The notes beneath the pieces were generated by a model. That model saw nothing but the letters and a program-made list of their open reading frames with translations. It did no database searches and was not told the origin of the DNA. DNA of 64,000 nucleotides from Sphingobacterium athyrii. GTDB taxonomy: Bacteria; Bacteroidota; Bacteroidia; Sphingobacteriales; Sphingobacteriaceae. Positions within the stretch are counted from its first letter, which is position 1. Every line of letters starts with the position of its first letter. Shown here one piece after another: positions 19,484 through 28,311 of the stretch. The translations under genes were made by a program, and so were the position numbers. The stretch is taken from the NCBI RefSeq assembly GCF_003071065.1, contig NZ_QCXX01000004.1, positions 496,614-560,613 on the forward strand, read 5' to 3'.

Positions 19484-21115
19484 ATGTTACATAAAATAAC
19501 GCTGACAGCATTGTTGAGTCTCATTACGTCAATCGCATTTTGTCAGTATCCCAAAATTCCAGAAGATGTCAAGAAGAATACAGATGAGCTGATGCGTAAA
19601 GCGACCAAACAATCGGATGAAGCTTGGCAAAAAGCCCTACCTGTCATAGAAGAATATGCGAAACAGGGTAAACCTTATATTCCATGGGCAGGCCGACCTG
19701 ATGATCTCCCACAAGCTAAGATTTTGGCTTTCCCAGAAGCTGAAGGTGGCGGTAAATTTACTTTTGGTGGTCGCGGTGGGAATGTGTATGTGGTTACAAG
19801 CTTGGAAGACAATGGCCCCGGGTCATTGCGCGAAGCTTGCGAAAAAGGTGGGCCTCGTATTATTGTGTTTAACGTCTCCGGTATCATCCGCCTGAAAACA
19901 CCTTTAATTATCCGCGCTCCTTATATTACCATTGCAGGGCAGTCCGCTCCGGGCGATGGTGTCTGCGTGGCCGGTGAATCTGTTTGGATCAACACACACG
20001 ATGTCTTGATCCGTCATATGCGTTTTAGACGCGGTGAAACTTATGTCGGCCGTCGAGATGATGCGATCGGTGGTAATCCTGTAGGAAATATTATGATAGA
20101 CCATGTTTCGGCAAGCTGGGGTTTGGATGAAAATATGTCCATGTACCGTCATATGTATAATGATAGTACCGGAAAGGCAGAGGAGAAACGCGGTACTGTA
20201 AACATTACTATTCAAAATTCTATTTTTTCTGAAGCATTAGATACATGGAACCACGCGTTCGGAAGTACTTTAGGTGGAGAAAATTGTACGTTTATGCGTA
20301 ACCTCTGGGCAAATAATGCAGCCCGTAATCCATCTATTGGTTGGAATGGTTTGTTCAACTTTTACAACAACGTGGTTTACAATTGGGTGCATCGTTCAAT
20401 TGACGGTGGCGATTACCAAGCTACATACAATATTGTCAACAATTATTTTAAACCAGGCCCTGCGACTCCGTTGAGTCAGCCTGTAAGTTACCGCATCTTA
20501 AAACCGGAATCAGGAAGAAGTAAATTGCCTTATGTTGTATTTGGTCGTGCTCATGTAAAAGGTAATATCGTTGAAGGTAATGCAAAAGTAACATCAAATA
20601 ACTGGGATGGGGGTATACAGTTGGAAAATAAAAAAGGGGATGCGATGACCTATGAGGAAGCACAACCATACTTTGCGGCGATGAATGCTAAAGAAGAATT
20701 TCCACATGCTCATTTTCCAGTGATGACTGCTCAGGAAACTTATGGTTTTGTTCTTGATCATGCAGGAGCAACCTTGCCTAAAAGAGATCCTGTGGATACA
20801 CGCGTTATTGCAGATGTGAAAAATGGTAAGCCAGTCAAACTTTTGAGCAACGTGAAATTACCTGAAAAGGATTTCGAACACAGAAGATTGCCAAAAGATT
20901 CGTATAAGATTGGCATTATTACCGATATCTCTCAAGTAGGTGGATATCCAGTTTATCAGGGTAAACCATATAAAGATGCTGACAACGATGGTATTCCTGA
21001 TGATGTAGAAAAACAAATGGGACTAAACCCGAATGACCCGAGTGATTCGGCAAAAATTACAGCGTCAGGTTACGCAAACATTGAACTCTACCTAAATAAA
21101 TTGGCTGCTAAATAA
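19484..21115 (+). CDS. PL1-family pectate lyase 1, exported, with calcium-type C-tail
   Basis: A 543-residue pectate lyase of the PL1 type, which cleaves polygalacturonan by beta-elimination. The signal peptide ends IAFCQ. The beta-helix begins at AFPEAEGGG with the GRGGNVYVVTSLEDNGPGSL motif. The active-site region is MIDHVSASWGLDEN, and the catalytic-type arginine is R281 in ARNPSIG. A C-terminal DADNDGIPDDVEKQMGLNP segment near residues 500-520 is a thrombospondin type-3/EF-hand-like calcium loop, followed by a short helix ending YLNKLAAK. It is probably periplasmic or surface exposed. The next gene is a close paralog of almost identical length, a tandem duplication. It begins a transcription unit after the terminator and promoter upstream. 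Confidence 0.9.
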   Translation: MLHKITLTALLSLITSIAFCQYPKIPEDVKKNTDELMRKATKQSDEAWQKALPVIEEYAKQGKPYIPWAGRPDDLPQAKILAFPEAEGGGKFTFGGRGGNVYVVTSLEDNGPGSLREACEKGGPRIIVFNVSGIIRLKTPLIIRAPYITIAGQSAPGDGVCVAGESVWINTHDVLIRHMRFRRGETYVGRRDDAIGGNPVGNIMIDHVSASWGLDENMSMYRHMYNDSTGKAEEKRGTVNITIQNSIFSEALDTWNHAFGSTLGGENCTFMRNLWANNAARNPSIGWNGLFNFYNNVVYNWVHRSIDGGDYQATYNIVNNYFKPGPATPLSQPVSYRILKPESGRSKLPYVVFGRAHVKGNIVEGNAKVTSNNWDGGIQLENKKGDAMTYEEAQPYFAAMNAKEEFPHAHFPVMTAQETYGFVLDHAGATLPKRDPVDTRVIADVKNGKPVKLLSNVKLPEKDFEHRRLPKDSYKIGIITDISQVGGYPVYQGKPYKDADNDGIPDDVEKQMGLNPNDPSDSAKITASGYANIELYLNKLAAK

Positions 21116-21121
21116 ATCCGT

Positions 21122-21174
21122 GGAATACCCCTGTTTAGACGACAAATACAGCATCAAATAAGCTGGGGTATTTC
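21122..21174. repeat. Inverted repeat between the tandem pectate lyases
   Basis: GGAATACCCC (21122-21131) pairs with GGGGTATTTC (21165-21174) over 10 positions including one G-T wobble, with a 33-base loop. There is no T-tract, so it is a poor terminator. It could be a mRNA-stability or processing stem between the two lyase genes. Confidence 0.35.
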
Positions 21175-21227
21175 ATATAATCGAAAGAAATAAATTGAGC
21201 TTGTGGGCTTAAGTTAATCATCTGCAT

Positions 21228-22856
21228 ATGAAATCGTTATTTAATCGAAATACCGTGTTACTATTGGGCCTAATAAGCCCAATAGCTGCATTGGCGCAAT
21301 ATCCAGTTATTCCGGATTCTTTGAAGAAATTGGCTGCTGAGCGGGAAAATACGGAAAACATACGTTTAGAAAAGGTTTGGGAAAAAGCACAAGAGGCCAT
21401 GAAGGCCGAAGGTAAGCCCTATATTCCTTGGGCAGCAAAACCTAGTGACTTGCCTCAGGCAAAAATAAAAGCATTCCCCGGTGCTGAAGGCGGCGGTGCT
21501 TTTACTGCTGGAGGTCGAGGCGGAAAAGTTTTTGTCGTGACGAGTCTTGCGGACAGTGGTCCAGGAACGTTGAGAGAAGCCTGTGAAGCCGGTGGCGCAC
21601 GTATTGTCGTATTTAATGTTGCCGGTATTATTCAACTTGAAAAACCGATTGTCGTTAAGGCTCCCTATATCACGATTGCTGGACAGACAGCCCCTGGAGA
21701 TGGGATATGTGTGGCCGGAGAATCTTTTCTAATTGATACGCACGACGTTATTTTACGCTTTTTACGTTTACGTCGTGGGCAAACCGATGTAACGCGCCGT
21801 GATGATGCTGTAGGAGGAAATGTAGTGGGCAATATTATGATTGACCACGTATCTGCAAGCTGGGGCTTGGATGAAAATATGTCGATCTATCGGCATGTAT
21901 ACGATCGGGAAGGTAAGAACCTCAAATTACCTACAGTAAATATTACGATCCAAAATTCCATATTTTCGGAATGCCTGGATGCCTATAACCATGCTTTCGG
22001 AAGTACAATAGGTGGTTTGAATAGCACCTTTATGCGTAATCTCTGGGCTTCAAATATCAGCCGGAATCCTTCCATAGGGATGTATGGCGACTTTGGATTT
22101 GTCAATAATGTTATTTGGAATTGGTGGAATAGAAGTGCTGATGGTGGTGATAATAGGTCGTTATTTAATTTTATCAATAACTACTATAAACCTGGTCCCA
22201 TTACACCAAAAGATAAGCCGATTGCATACCGGATTTTAAAACCGGAATCTGGAAGAGATAAGGCGTTTAAGGATCAATATGGAAAAGTGTATGCGCATGG
22301 AAATGTGGTAGAGGGTTTCCCAAAAGTTACTAAAGACAATTGGGCTGGAGGGATTCAGATTGAAGATCTACCGAATGTAGGCGAACGCGAAAAAGAAATT
22401 CGGGTGGATAAAGCTTTTCCAATGGCACCCGTTACAACACTATCCGCACAAGATGCTTACAACTATGTCCTTGAAAATGTAGGCGCATTTTTGCCAAAGC
22501 AAGATGCAGTGGATACACGGATTATAAAGCAAGTTGCTGAGAATAAAGTTTACTACAATCAAGATAAGACGCAGCATGGATTTGTATCGCCTTATGTGAA
22601 ACGACGTTTGCCAGCGGATTCCTACAAGCAGGGGATTATATCTGATATCGCACAGGTAGGCGGCTATCCGGTTTATCAGGGAGTACCTTACCAAGACGCA
22701 GACAATGATGGTATTCCGGATGATGTGGAGAAAAATATGGGATTGAATCCCAATGATCCAAGCGATTCAAGAAAAATAGCGAAAAACGGCTACGCCAATA
22801 TTGAGAACTATTTAAATGGGGTTGTAGCATTAGATGCTGTCGTGCCCAAAAAATAA
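21228..22856 (+). CDS. PL1-family pectate lyase 2, exported, tandem paralog
   Basis: A 542-residue PL1 pectate lyase clearly paralogous to the gene before it. It shares the IPWA...LPQAKIKAFPGAEGGG entry, MIDHVSASWGLDENMS, the catalytic-type arginine R279 in SRNPSIG, and the DADNDGIPDDVEKNMGLNP calcium-type tail. The signal peptide ends AALAQ. It differs mainly in the last third, with a longer loop around GEREKEIRVDKAFP, and in a slightly longer C-terminus. The pair may attack galacturonan of different methylation or chain length, but that is inference. It lies 9 bases before the DUF6298-like gene, so it is in the same operon. Confidence 0.9.
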   Translation: MKSLFNRNTVLLLGLISPIAALAQYPVIPDSLKKLAAERENTENIRLEKVWEKAQEAMKAEGKPYIPWAAKPSDLPQAKIKAFPGAEGGGAFTAGGRGGKVFVVTSLADSGPGTLREACEAGGARIVVFNVAGIIQLEKPIVVKAPYITIAGQTAPGDGICVAGESFLIDTHDVILRFLRLRRGQTDVTRRDDAVGGNVVGNIMIDHVSASWGLDENMSIYRHVYDREGKNLKLPTVNITIQNSIFSECLDAYNHAFGSTIGGLNSTFMRNLWASNISRNPSIGMYGDFGFVNNVIWNWWNRSADGGDNRSLFNFINNYYKPGPITPKDKPIAYRILKPESGRDKAFKDQYGKVYAHGNVVEGFPKVTKDNWAGGIQIEDLPNVGEREKEIRVDKAFPMAPVTTLSAQDAYNYVLENVGAFLPKQDAVDTRIIKQVAENKVYYNQDKTQHGFVSPYVKRRLPADSYKQGIISDIAQVGGYPVYQGVPYQDADNDGIPDDVEKNMGLNPNDPSDSRKIAKNGYANIENYLNGVVALDAVVPKK

Positions 22857-22865
22857 GAAATAACC

Positions 22866-25800
22866 ATGAGAAAAAGAATGCTGTTCTTTTCTTGTCTCGG
22901 ACTATATGCCTTTATCTGTACTGCACATGCACAACAAATGAAGGCATATACTCCTTTGGTATGGGATGAGGCAAAGTTTGTTTATCATAAGGATTCACTT
23001 GGAAACCAAATTCCTGACTTTTCCTATGCAGGATACAAAGGGGGCAACGAAGCTATTCCTACAGGACAGATTGCTGTCGTTGTTCCTGTAAGATCAGGCG
23101 ATGCGACAGCGCGTATACAAGCTGCTATCGACTATGTTTCATCTTTGCCTTTAGGTAAAGATGGGCTGCGCGGTGCAGTTCTCTTACAAGCCGGAACCTA
23201 TGCTGTTTCTGGTTCCCTTAAATTAAGTGCCTCAGGTGTTATTCTGCGTGGTAGTGGCTTCAAAACAAATGGAACCGTCATCGTTGGTGAGGGAACAACA
23301 AGAGAAACACTCATCCGTATTCTTGGAAAAGACGATATCACATTTGCGAAAAAGACAAATGTAACAAGTTCTTACGTCCCTGTCAACGCGCGGGTATTGG
23401 ATATTGATCATGCCGCTTCCTATAAAGCTGGAGATAAAATTAGGATTACAAGACCTTCCACGCAAGATTGGATTAATCAGCTTGGTACCGATCATTTTGG
23501 TGGTGGTATTACTTCCTTAGGTTGGAAGCCCGGGCAACGCGATGTTACATGGGATAGAACGATCGTCGCTGTGAAAGGTAATCGTATCGAGATTGATGCG
23601 CCAATCACAACAGCATTGGATAGACGCTATGGCCAAGCGACTGTTGAGCAATATACTTGGAAAGGAAGAATCGAAAATGTTGGTATCGAAAATATTGCAC
23701 TTAAATCTGCTTTCGATGCGAATAACCCGAAAGACGAAGACCATCGCTGGATGGCAATTACGATTGAAAATGCAGAAAACGTTTGGGTTCGCCGCATGCA
23801 GTTCCAGCATTTTGCAGGATCAGCTGTCTACGCTTTGGCAAGTACTAAAAAATTAACCGTTGAAGATTGTATTTCTTTGGATCCAGTTTCGGAAATCGGC
23901 GGGCAAAGAAGATATACCTTTTTTACAAAGGGGCAGCAGACACTGTTTCAACGACTCTATTCCGAACATGGTTACCATGATTTCGCAGTAGGCTACCTGG
24001 CAGCAGGACCAAATGCTTTTGTTCAATGCCAAGCTGTAGAACCATTTAGTTTTAGTGGTAGTATAGACAGTTGGGCGTCTGGAATTTTATTTGATAATGC
24101 GGATATAGATGCACAGGCCCTTAGCTACAAAAACCGAGGTCAGGACGGCCAAGGCGCGGGCTGGTCAGCGGCAAATAGCGTGTTTTGGCAATCTACAGCG
24201 GGGCTTGTTGAGTGTTACCAACCGCCAACGGCGCAGAACTGGGCCTTTGGCATTTGGTCCCAGTTTCAGGGAGACGGCTATTGGGAGCAATCTAACGAAT
24301 ACATCAAGCCCAAAAGCTTGTATTATGCACAGCTACGGGAAAGAATTGGCCTAGCGGCTGATGAACGCGCAGTACTGTTGCCCCTTCTGACCGAAGCATC
24401 CAGTAGCCCTCCTGTCAGTGTTGCCATGGAGCTGACACGTCAGTCTGAAAATCCAATGACGAGGCTGGTTGACTTTATTGCAGAAGCCGGTAATCGTTAT
24501 CCCTTAAATACGACCGCAAATGTAAAGACCATCGATCAAATTGGCTATAAAGAGACTACCCCAGCAAAAAAACAAGCAGATATGCGTGTCGTAAACGGTT
24601 GGTTGGTACGTGGTGATGAAGTACTCGTAGGGGCCAAATCGGATGTCCCATGGTGGAGTGGTAGCGCTCGGCCATATGGTGCTGAGAAAGCAAAACCACA
24701 TATCACTCGCTATGTTCCTGGCGAGGCTGGCAGGGGATTGACGGACGATCTTGAGGAGATGACGGATTCATTAAAAAAAGATAATATTATCGCCATTGAT
24801 CACAATTACGGACTTTGGTATGATCGGAGACGCGATGATCACGAGCGTATCCGACGGATCAATGGGGAGGTTTGGCCACCGTTTTATGAATTGCCCTTTG
24901 CGCGCAGCGGCCAGAGCTTAGCGTATGACGGCTTGTCGAAATATGATTTGACAAAGTATAACAAATTTTATTGGGGGCGCTTGAAACAATATGCAGATTT
25001 AGCCGACCAAAAAGGTTTAGTCTTGATTCACCAAAATTATTTCCAACATAATATTATCGAAGCCGGTGCGCATTATGCGGACTTCCCATGGCGGACCGCC
25101 AATAATATTAACAATGTAGGATTTCCGGAACCCGTTCCATATGCCGGAAACAAGCGCATTTTCATGGCGGAGCAGTTCTATGATATCAGTAACCCTGTTC
25201 GTCGGGCATTACACCGCGCATACATCCGTCAATGTTTAAATAACTTTAAAGACAACTCGGGAGTCATTCAGATGATCAGTGCCGAATATACTGGACCTTT
25301 GCATTTCGTTCAGTTTTGGATAGATGTGATTAAAGAATGGAAGGCTGAGACGGGTAAAAATCCAATTATTGGTTTGAGTGCAACGAAAGATGTGCAAGAT
25401 GCCATTTTATCGGACACCGAACGTGCCAAAGAAATCCAGGTCATTGATATCCGCTACTGGCATTACCAAGCCGATGGAAAGACCTATGCGCCCCAAGGAG
25501 GACAAAATCTGGCACCACGTCAGCATGCACGATTGTTGAAACCAAAGAAAACGTCGATGGAGGCTGTTTATAAAGCGGTATCCGAGTACCGGACAAGATA
25601 TCCAGACAAGGCAGTGTTATACTTTGCGGACAACTATCCAACGATGGCTTGGGCCACTTTTATGGCCGGAGGGTCTATGGCCAACTTACCTAAAATAGGG
25701 AACAATGATTTCTACCGTGCGGCATCGACTATGAAAGCTGTACAAGTCAACAGCGGTACGTGGCTATTAAAGAGCACGCAGGGATTGATTATTTATAGCG

Positions 25801-25976
25801 AGCAAGCTATAGGTGAAAACATTGACTTATCCGATTATAAAGGACGTTTTGAAATGACACATATTAATCCGAAAAGCGGAGCGATTACCAAAACCGAGCA
25901 GATCAATTTGGGCAAGCACATTAATTTAAGCAATTATATAAAAGGGCCGGAAATTATTTGGCTAAATAAGAAATAA
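22866..25976 (+). CDS. DUF6298-like exported protein: pectate-lyase-type beta-helix plus TIM-barrel-like domain
   Basis: A 1036-residue exported protein (signal peptide ending AHAQ) with two large parts. Residues about 55-500 look like a pectate-lyase-superfamily beta-helix (AVLLQAGTYAVSGSL, GVILRGSG, ENVGIENIAL, ENVWVRRMQFQHFAGSAVY). Residues about 590-1036 resemble a TIM-barrel glycosidase (NIIAIDHNYGLWYDRRRDDHERI, GLVLIHQNYF, GVIQMISAEYTG, VIDIRYWHYQAD), with acidic residues that could be catalytic. I believe Bacteroidota proteins of this build carry the DUF6298 name, but I cannot confirm it here. A protein joining a pectin-binding or cleaving helix to a hydrolase barrel, between PL1 and GH140, suggests a debranching role on galacturonan. 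No activity can be assigned. Confidence 0.6.
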   Translation: MRKRMLFFSCLGLYAFICTAHAQQMKAYTPLVWDEAKFVYHKDSLGNQIPDFSYAGYKGGNEAIPTGQIAVVVPVRSGDATARIQAAIDYVSSLPLGKDGLRGAVLLQAGTYAVSGSLKLSASGVILRGSGFKTNGTVIVGEGTTRETLIRILGKDDITFAKKTNVTSSYVPVNARVLDIDHAASYKAGDKIRITRPSTQDWINQLGTDHFGGGITSLGWKPGQRDVTWDRTIVAVKGNRIEIDAPITTALDRRYGQATVEQYTWKGRIENVGIENIALKSAFDANNPKDEDHRWMAITIENAENVWVRRMQFQHFAGSAVYALASTKKLTVEDCISLDPVSEIGGQRRYTFFTKGQQTLFQRLYSEHGYHDFAVGYLAAGPNAFVQCQAVEPFSFSGSIDSWASGILFDNADIDAQALSYKNRGQDGQGAGWSAANSVFWQSTAGLVECYQPPTAQNWAFGIWSQFQGDGYWEQSNEYIKPKSLYYAQLRERIGLAADERAVLLPLLTEASSSPPVSVAMELTRQSENPMTRLVDFIAEAGNRYPLNTTANVKTIDQIGYKETTPAKKQADMRVVNGWLVRGDEVLVGAKSDVPWWSGSARPYGAEKAKPHITRYVPGEAGRGLTDDLEEMTDSLKKDNIIAIDHNYGLWYDRRRDDHERIRRINGEVWPPFYELPFARSGQSLAYDGLSKYDLTKYNKFYWGRLKQYADLADQKGLVLIHQNYFQHNIIEAGAHYADFPWRTANNINNVGFPEPVPYAGNKRIFMAEQFYDISNPVRRALHRAYIRQCLNNFKDNSGVIQMISAEYTGPLHFVQFWIDVIKEWKAETGKNPIIGLSATKDVQDAILSDTERAKEIQVIDIRYWHYQADGKTYAPQGGQNLAPRQHARLLKPKKTSMEAVYKAVSEYRTRYPDKAVLYFADNYPTMAWATFMAGGSMANLPKIGNNDFYRAASTMKAVQVNSGTWLLKSTQGLIIYSEQAIGENIDLSDYKGRFEMTHINPKSGAITKTEQINLGKHINLSNYIKGPEIIWLNKK

Positions 25977-25980
25977 CAAC

Positions 25981-27381
25981 ATGTCTATACGTAAGAAACT
26001 TATATTATTTACAGTTGCAGGAGCACTGTTTTCATGTACTTCCAATAAAGAGTCAAAGCACACTACATTATTGAAGATATCTGAAAATGGCAGATACATG
26101 ATGACCAAAGATGGACAGCCCTTCTTTTGGTTGGGTGATACAGGTTGGTTATTGTTTAATAAACTCAACCGATCCGAAGCCGATCAATACCTTGAAGATC
26201 GAAACCAAAAGGGCTTCAATGTCATTCAGGCGATGGTCTTGCATACCGTTCCTTCTGTAAATGTTTATGGAGATTCTTCGGTTGTCAATAAAGATATTTC
26301 CAGACCGCTGGTGACCGAAGGTAACAATCCTGATAAGGCAACGGAATACGATTATTGGGATCATGTCGATTATATCATTGACAAGGCTGCTGAAAAAGGA
26401 CTCTATGTAGCTTTGGTGCCAGTTTGGGGATCACCGGTGAAGGATGGAAAAGTATCAGCTGAGCAAGCGGAAAAATACGCCACGTTTCTTGCGGAAAGGT
26501 GGAAAGATCGTCCGAATATCATTTGGTTAAATGGGGGTGATATCAAGGGATCTGACAAGATGGAAGTGTGGGATAAGATAGGTAAAACCATCAAATCGAT
26601 TGATAAAAATCACCTGATGACGTACCATCCGAGAGGACGAGCAGCCTCTTCGGATTGGTTCCACGATCGACCTTGGCTAGATTTCAACATGGTGCAATCT
26701 GGACACCGTACTTATGCTCAGGATACTTCTGCGAATGAACAGAAACATTATGGTGAGGATAACTGGAAGTTTATGGCAGCCGACTGGGATATGAAGCCCG
26801 TTAAGCCGACGATCGACGGAGAACCCTCTTATGAAGGTATCCCACAGGGATTACACGATATCACCCAACCGCGCTGGAAAGATGCTGACGTCAGAAGATA
26901 CGGTTATTGGTCTGTATTTGCAGGCGCATTTGGGTATACCTACGGACAGAACTCGGTCATGCAGATGCATGGAAAGCAAGACTCCACTTCGGCCTATGGT
27001 TCGGATGAAGTATGGAGTTCGGCAATCAATGCACCTGGTGCTGCTCAAATGAAGTACTTAAAAGAACTTATGCTTTCTAGGGACAATTACTTTGATCGTG
27101 TTCCAGATCAGTCTTTAATTGCGGATAATGGTGAGAAATACAATCGTTTAGTAGCGACAAGAACAAATGGCTATGCATTTATCTACAATTACAACGGTAG
27201 AGAAATGAAAATTAATATGGGAAAAATCAAAGGGGACAAGGTAAAAGCGTCTTGGTTTGACCCTCGAAATGGATCGACCAAGGTGATTGGGGAGTTTGAA
27301 AACAAAGGTGTACAAACTTTTGTACCTGAGGGAGGACAAAAGGACGGAAATGACTGGGTATTGATCTTAGATAGCATTTAA
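25981..27381 (+). CDS. GH140 apiosidase-like lipoprotein
   Basis: A 466-residue lipoprotein (lipobox GALFSC) of the GH140/DUF4038 TIM-barrel family. The only characterised GH140 activity I know is the endo-apiosidase BT1012, which cuts the D-apiose to galacturonate bond holding RG-II side chains A and B on the backbone. The two catalytic positions are present: D187 in WLNGGDIKG and E281 in TIDGEPSYEGI, almost the same numbering as in BT1012. The opening FFWLGDTGWLLFN is family-typical, and the C-terminal beta-domain has SWFDPRNGS. It is 4 bases after the previous gene and overlaps the next by TAATG. GH140 relatives also occur outside RG-II loci, so apiosidase is likely but not certain. Confidence 0.8.
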   Translation: MSIRKKLILFTVAGALFSCTSNKESKHTTLLKISENGRYMMTKDGQPFFWLGDTGWLLFNKLNRSEADQYLEDRNQKGFNVIQAMVLHTVPSVNVYGDSSVVNKDISRPLVTEGNNPDKATEYDYWDHVDYIIDKAAEKGLYVALVPVWGSPVKDGKVSAEQAEKYATFLAERWKDRPNIIWLNGGDIKGSDKMEVWDKIGKTIKSIDKNHLMTYHPRGRAASSDWFHDRPWLDFNMVQSGHRTYAQDTSANEQKHYGEDNWKFMAADWDMKPVKPTIDGEPSYEGIPQGLHDITQPRWKDADVRRYGYWSVFAGAFGYTYGQNSVMQMHGKQDSTSAYGSDEVWSSAINAPGAAQMKYLKELMLSRDNYFDRVPDQSLIADNGEKYNRLVATRTNGYAFIYNYNGREMKINMGKIKGDKVKASWFDPRNGSTKVIGEFENKGVQTFVPEGGQKDGNDWVLILDSI

Positions 27382-28310
27382 TGAGGAATTTGGTCAAATT
27401 GTTTATTTTATTTAGTGTGGCATCGCTCTTGGCTTCATGTCAGCGGGATGTTTACCTATTTACCTCATTCCACGAACCTGCCAATGAAGGTTTGCGCTAT
27501 CTGTATAGTAAAGACGGATACCATTGGAATGCGATTAATGGGGTGTATTTAAAGCCGGAATTAGGAAAACAGAAAATCATGCGCGATCCGTCGATGATCA
27601 GGGATAAACAAGGTATTTATCATCTGGTATGGACCATTGGCTGGCAGGGAAATGAGGGGATTGGTTATGCCCGTTCAAAAGATTTGATCCATTGGGAAAA
27701 TCAACAGATCGTTCCAGTGATGCAACAAGAAGCAACCACCGTCAATGTTTGGGCGCCAGAATTATTTTATGATGATGTAGAGGACCGATTTATAATTATT
27801 TGGGCCTCCACGATCCCTTATCGTTTTGCGAAAGGCGTAGAAGAGGAAAATAATAATCATCGGATGTACTATACAACAACCAAGGATTTTAAATCTTTTA
27901 CAGCCACGAAATTATTTAGCGATCCCGGGTTTAGTATCATTGATGCGGTCATTGTCAAGAAAGCGCAGAAAGATTATGTATTGGTACTAAAAGAAAACAC
28001 GCGGCCCAACCGGAATCTAAAAGTTGCCTTTGCAGGCAACCCGCTAGGACCATTTCAACAGGTTTCTGAGCCTTTCTCGCCGTATTTAAGTGAGGGGCCA
28101 GCAGTGATTAAAGTAAAAGATCAGTGGTTGATCTATTTCGATTCCTATGGAAGTAAAAGCTATGAGGCTGTGTCCACCAAAGATTTCAAGGTCTTCGAAA
28201 AGATCAACGACAAGATTTCCGTTCCAGAAGGGCATAAACATGGAACGATCTTCAAAGCGTCCAATAAAGATTTAAAAAATTTGCTTCGGGATGAAGCCAA
28301 AAAGAAATAG
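27381..28310 (+). CDS. GH43-type five-bladed propeller lipoprotein 1
   Basis: A 309-residue lipoprotein (LLASC lipobox) with the five-bladed beta-propeller pattern of GH43/GH117-like enzymes. The candidate catalytic base is D69 in MRDPSMIRD, the pKa-modulating region is NVWAPELFYDD, and the candidate acid is E238 in LSEGPAV. It is short, about the size of a bare propeller without extra CBM. GH43 enzymes usually release L-arabinofuranose, D-xylose or D-galactofuranose. In this operon an arabinan or galactan side-chain role is plausible, but the subfamily is not clear. The ATG overlaps the GH140 stop codon and the gene ends one base before the next ATG, so it is tightly coupled on both sides. 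Confidence 0.75.
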   Translation: MRNLVKLFILFSVASLLASCQRDVYLFTSFHEPANEGLRYLYSKDGYHWNAINGVYLKPELGKQKIMRDPSMIRDKQGIYHLVWTIGWQGNEGIGYARSKDLIHWENQQIVPVMQQEATTVNVWAPELFYDDVEDRFIIIWASTIPYRFAKGVEEENNNHRMYYTTTKDFKSFTATKLFSDPGFSIIDAVIVKKAQKDYVLVLKENTRPNRNLKVAFAGNPLGPFQQVSEPFSPYLSEGPAVIKVKDQWLIYFDSYGSKSYEAVSTKDFKVFEKINDKISVPEGHKHGTIFKASNKDLKNLLRDEAKKK

Positions 28311-28311
28311 T

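Noticed and set aside
21122..21174. A terminator between the pectate lyases.
   Set aside because: The stem is real but has a 33-base loop and no T-tract, and the second lyase gene is close behind, so termination is unlikely. It is listed only as a repeat.
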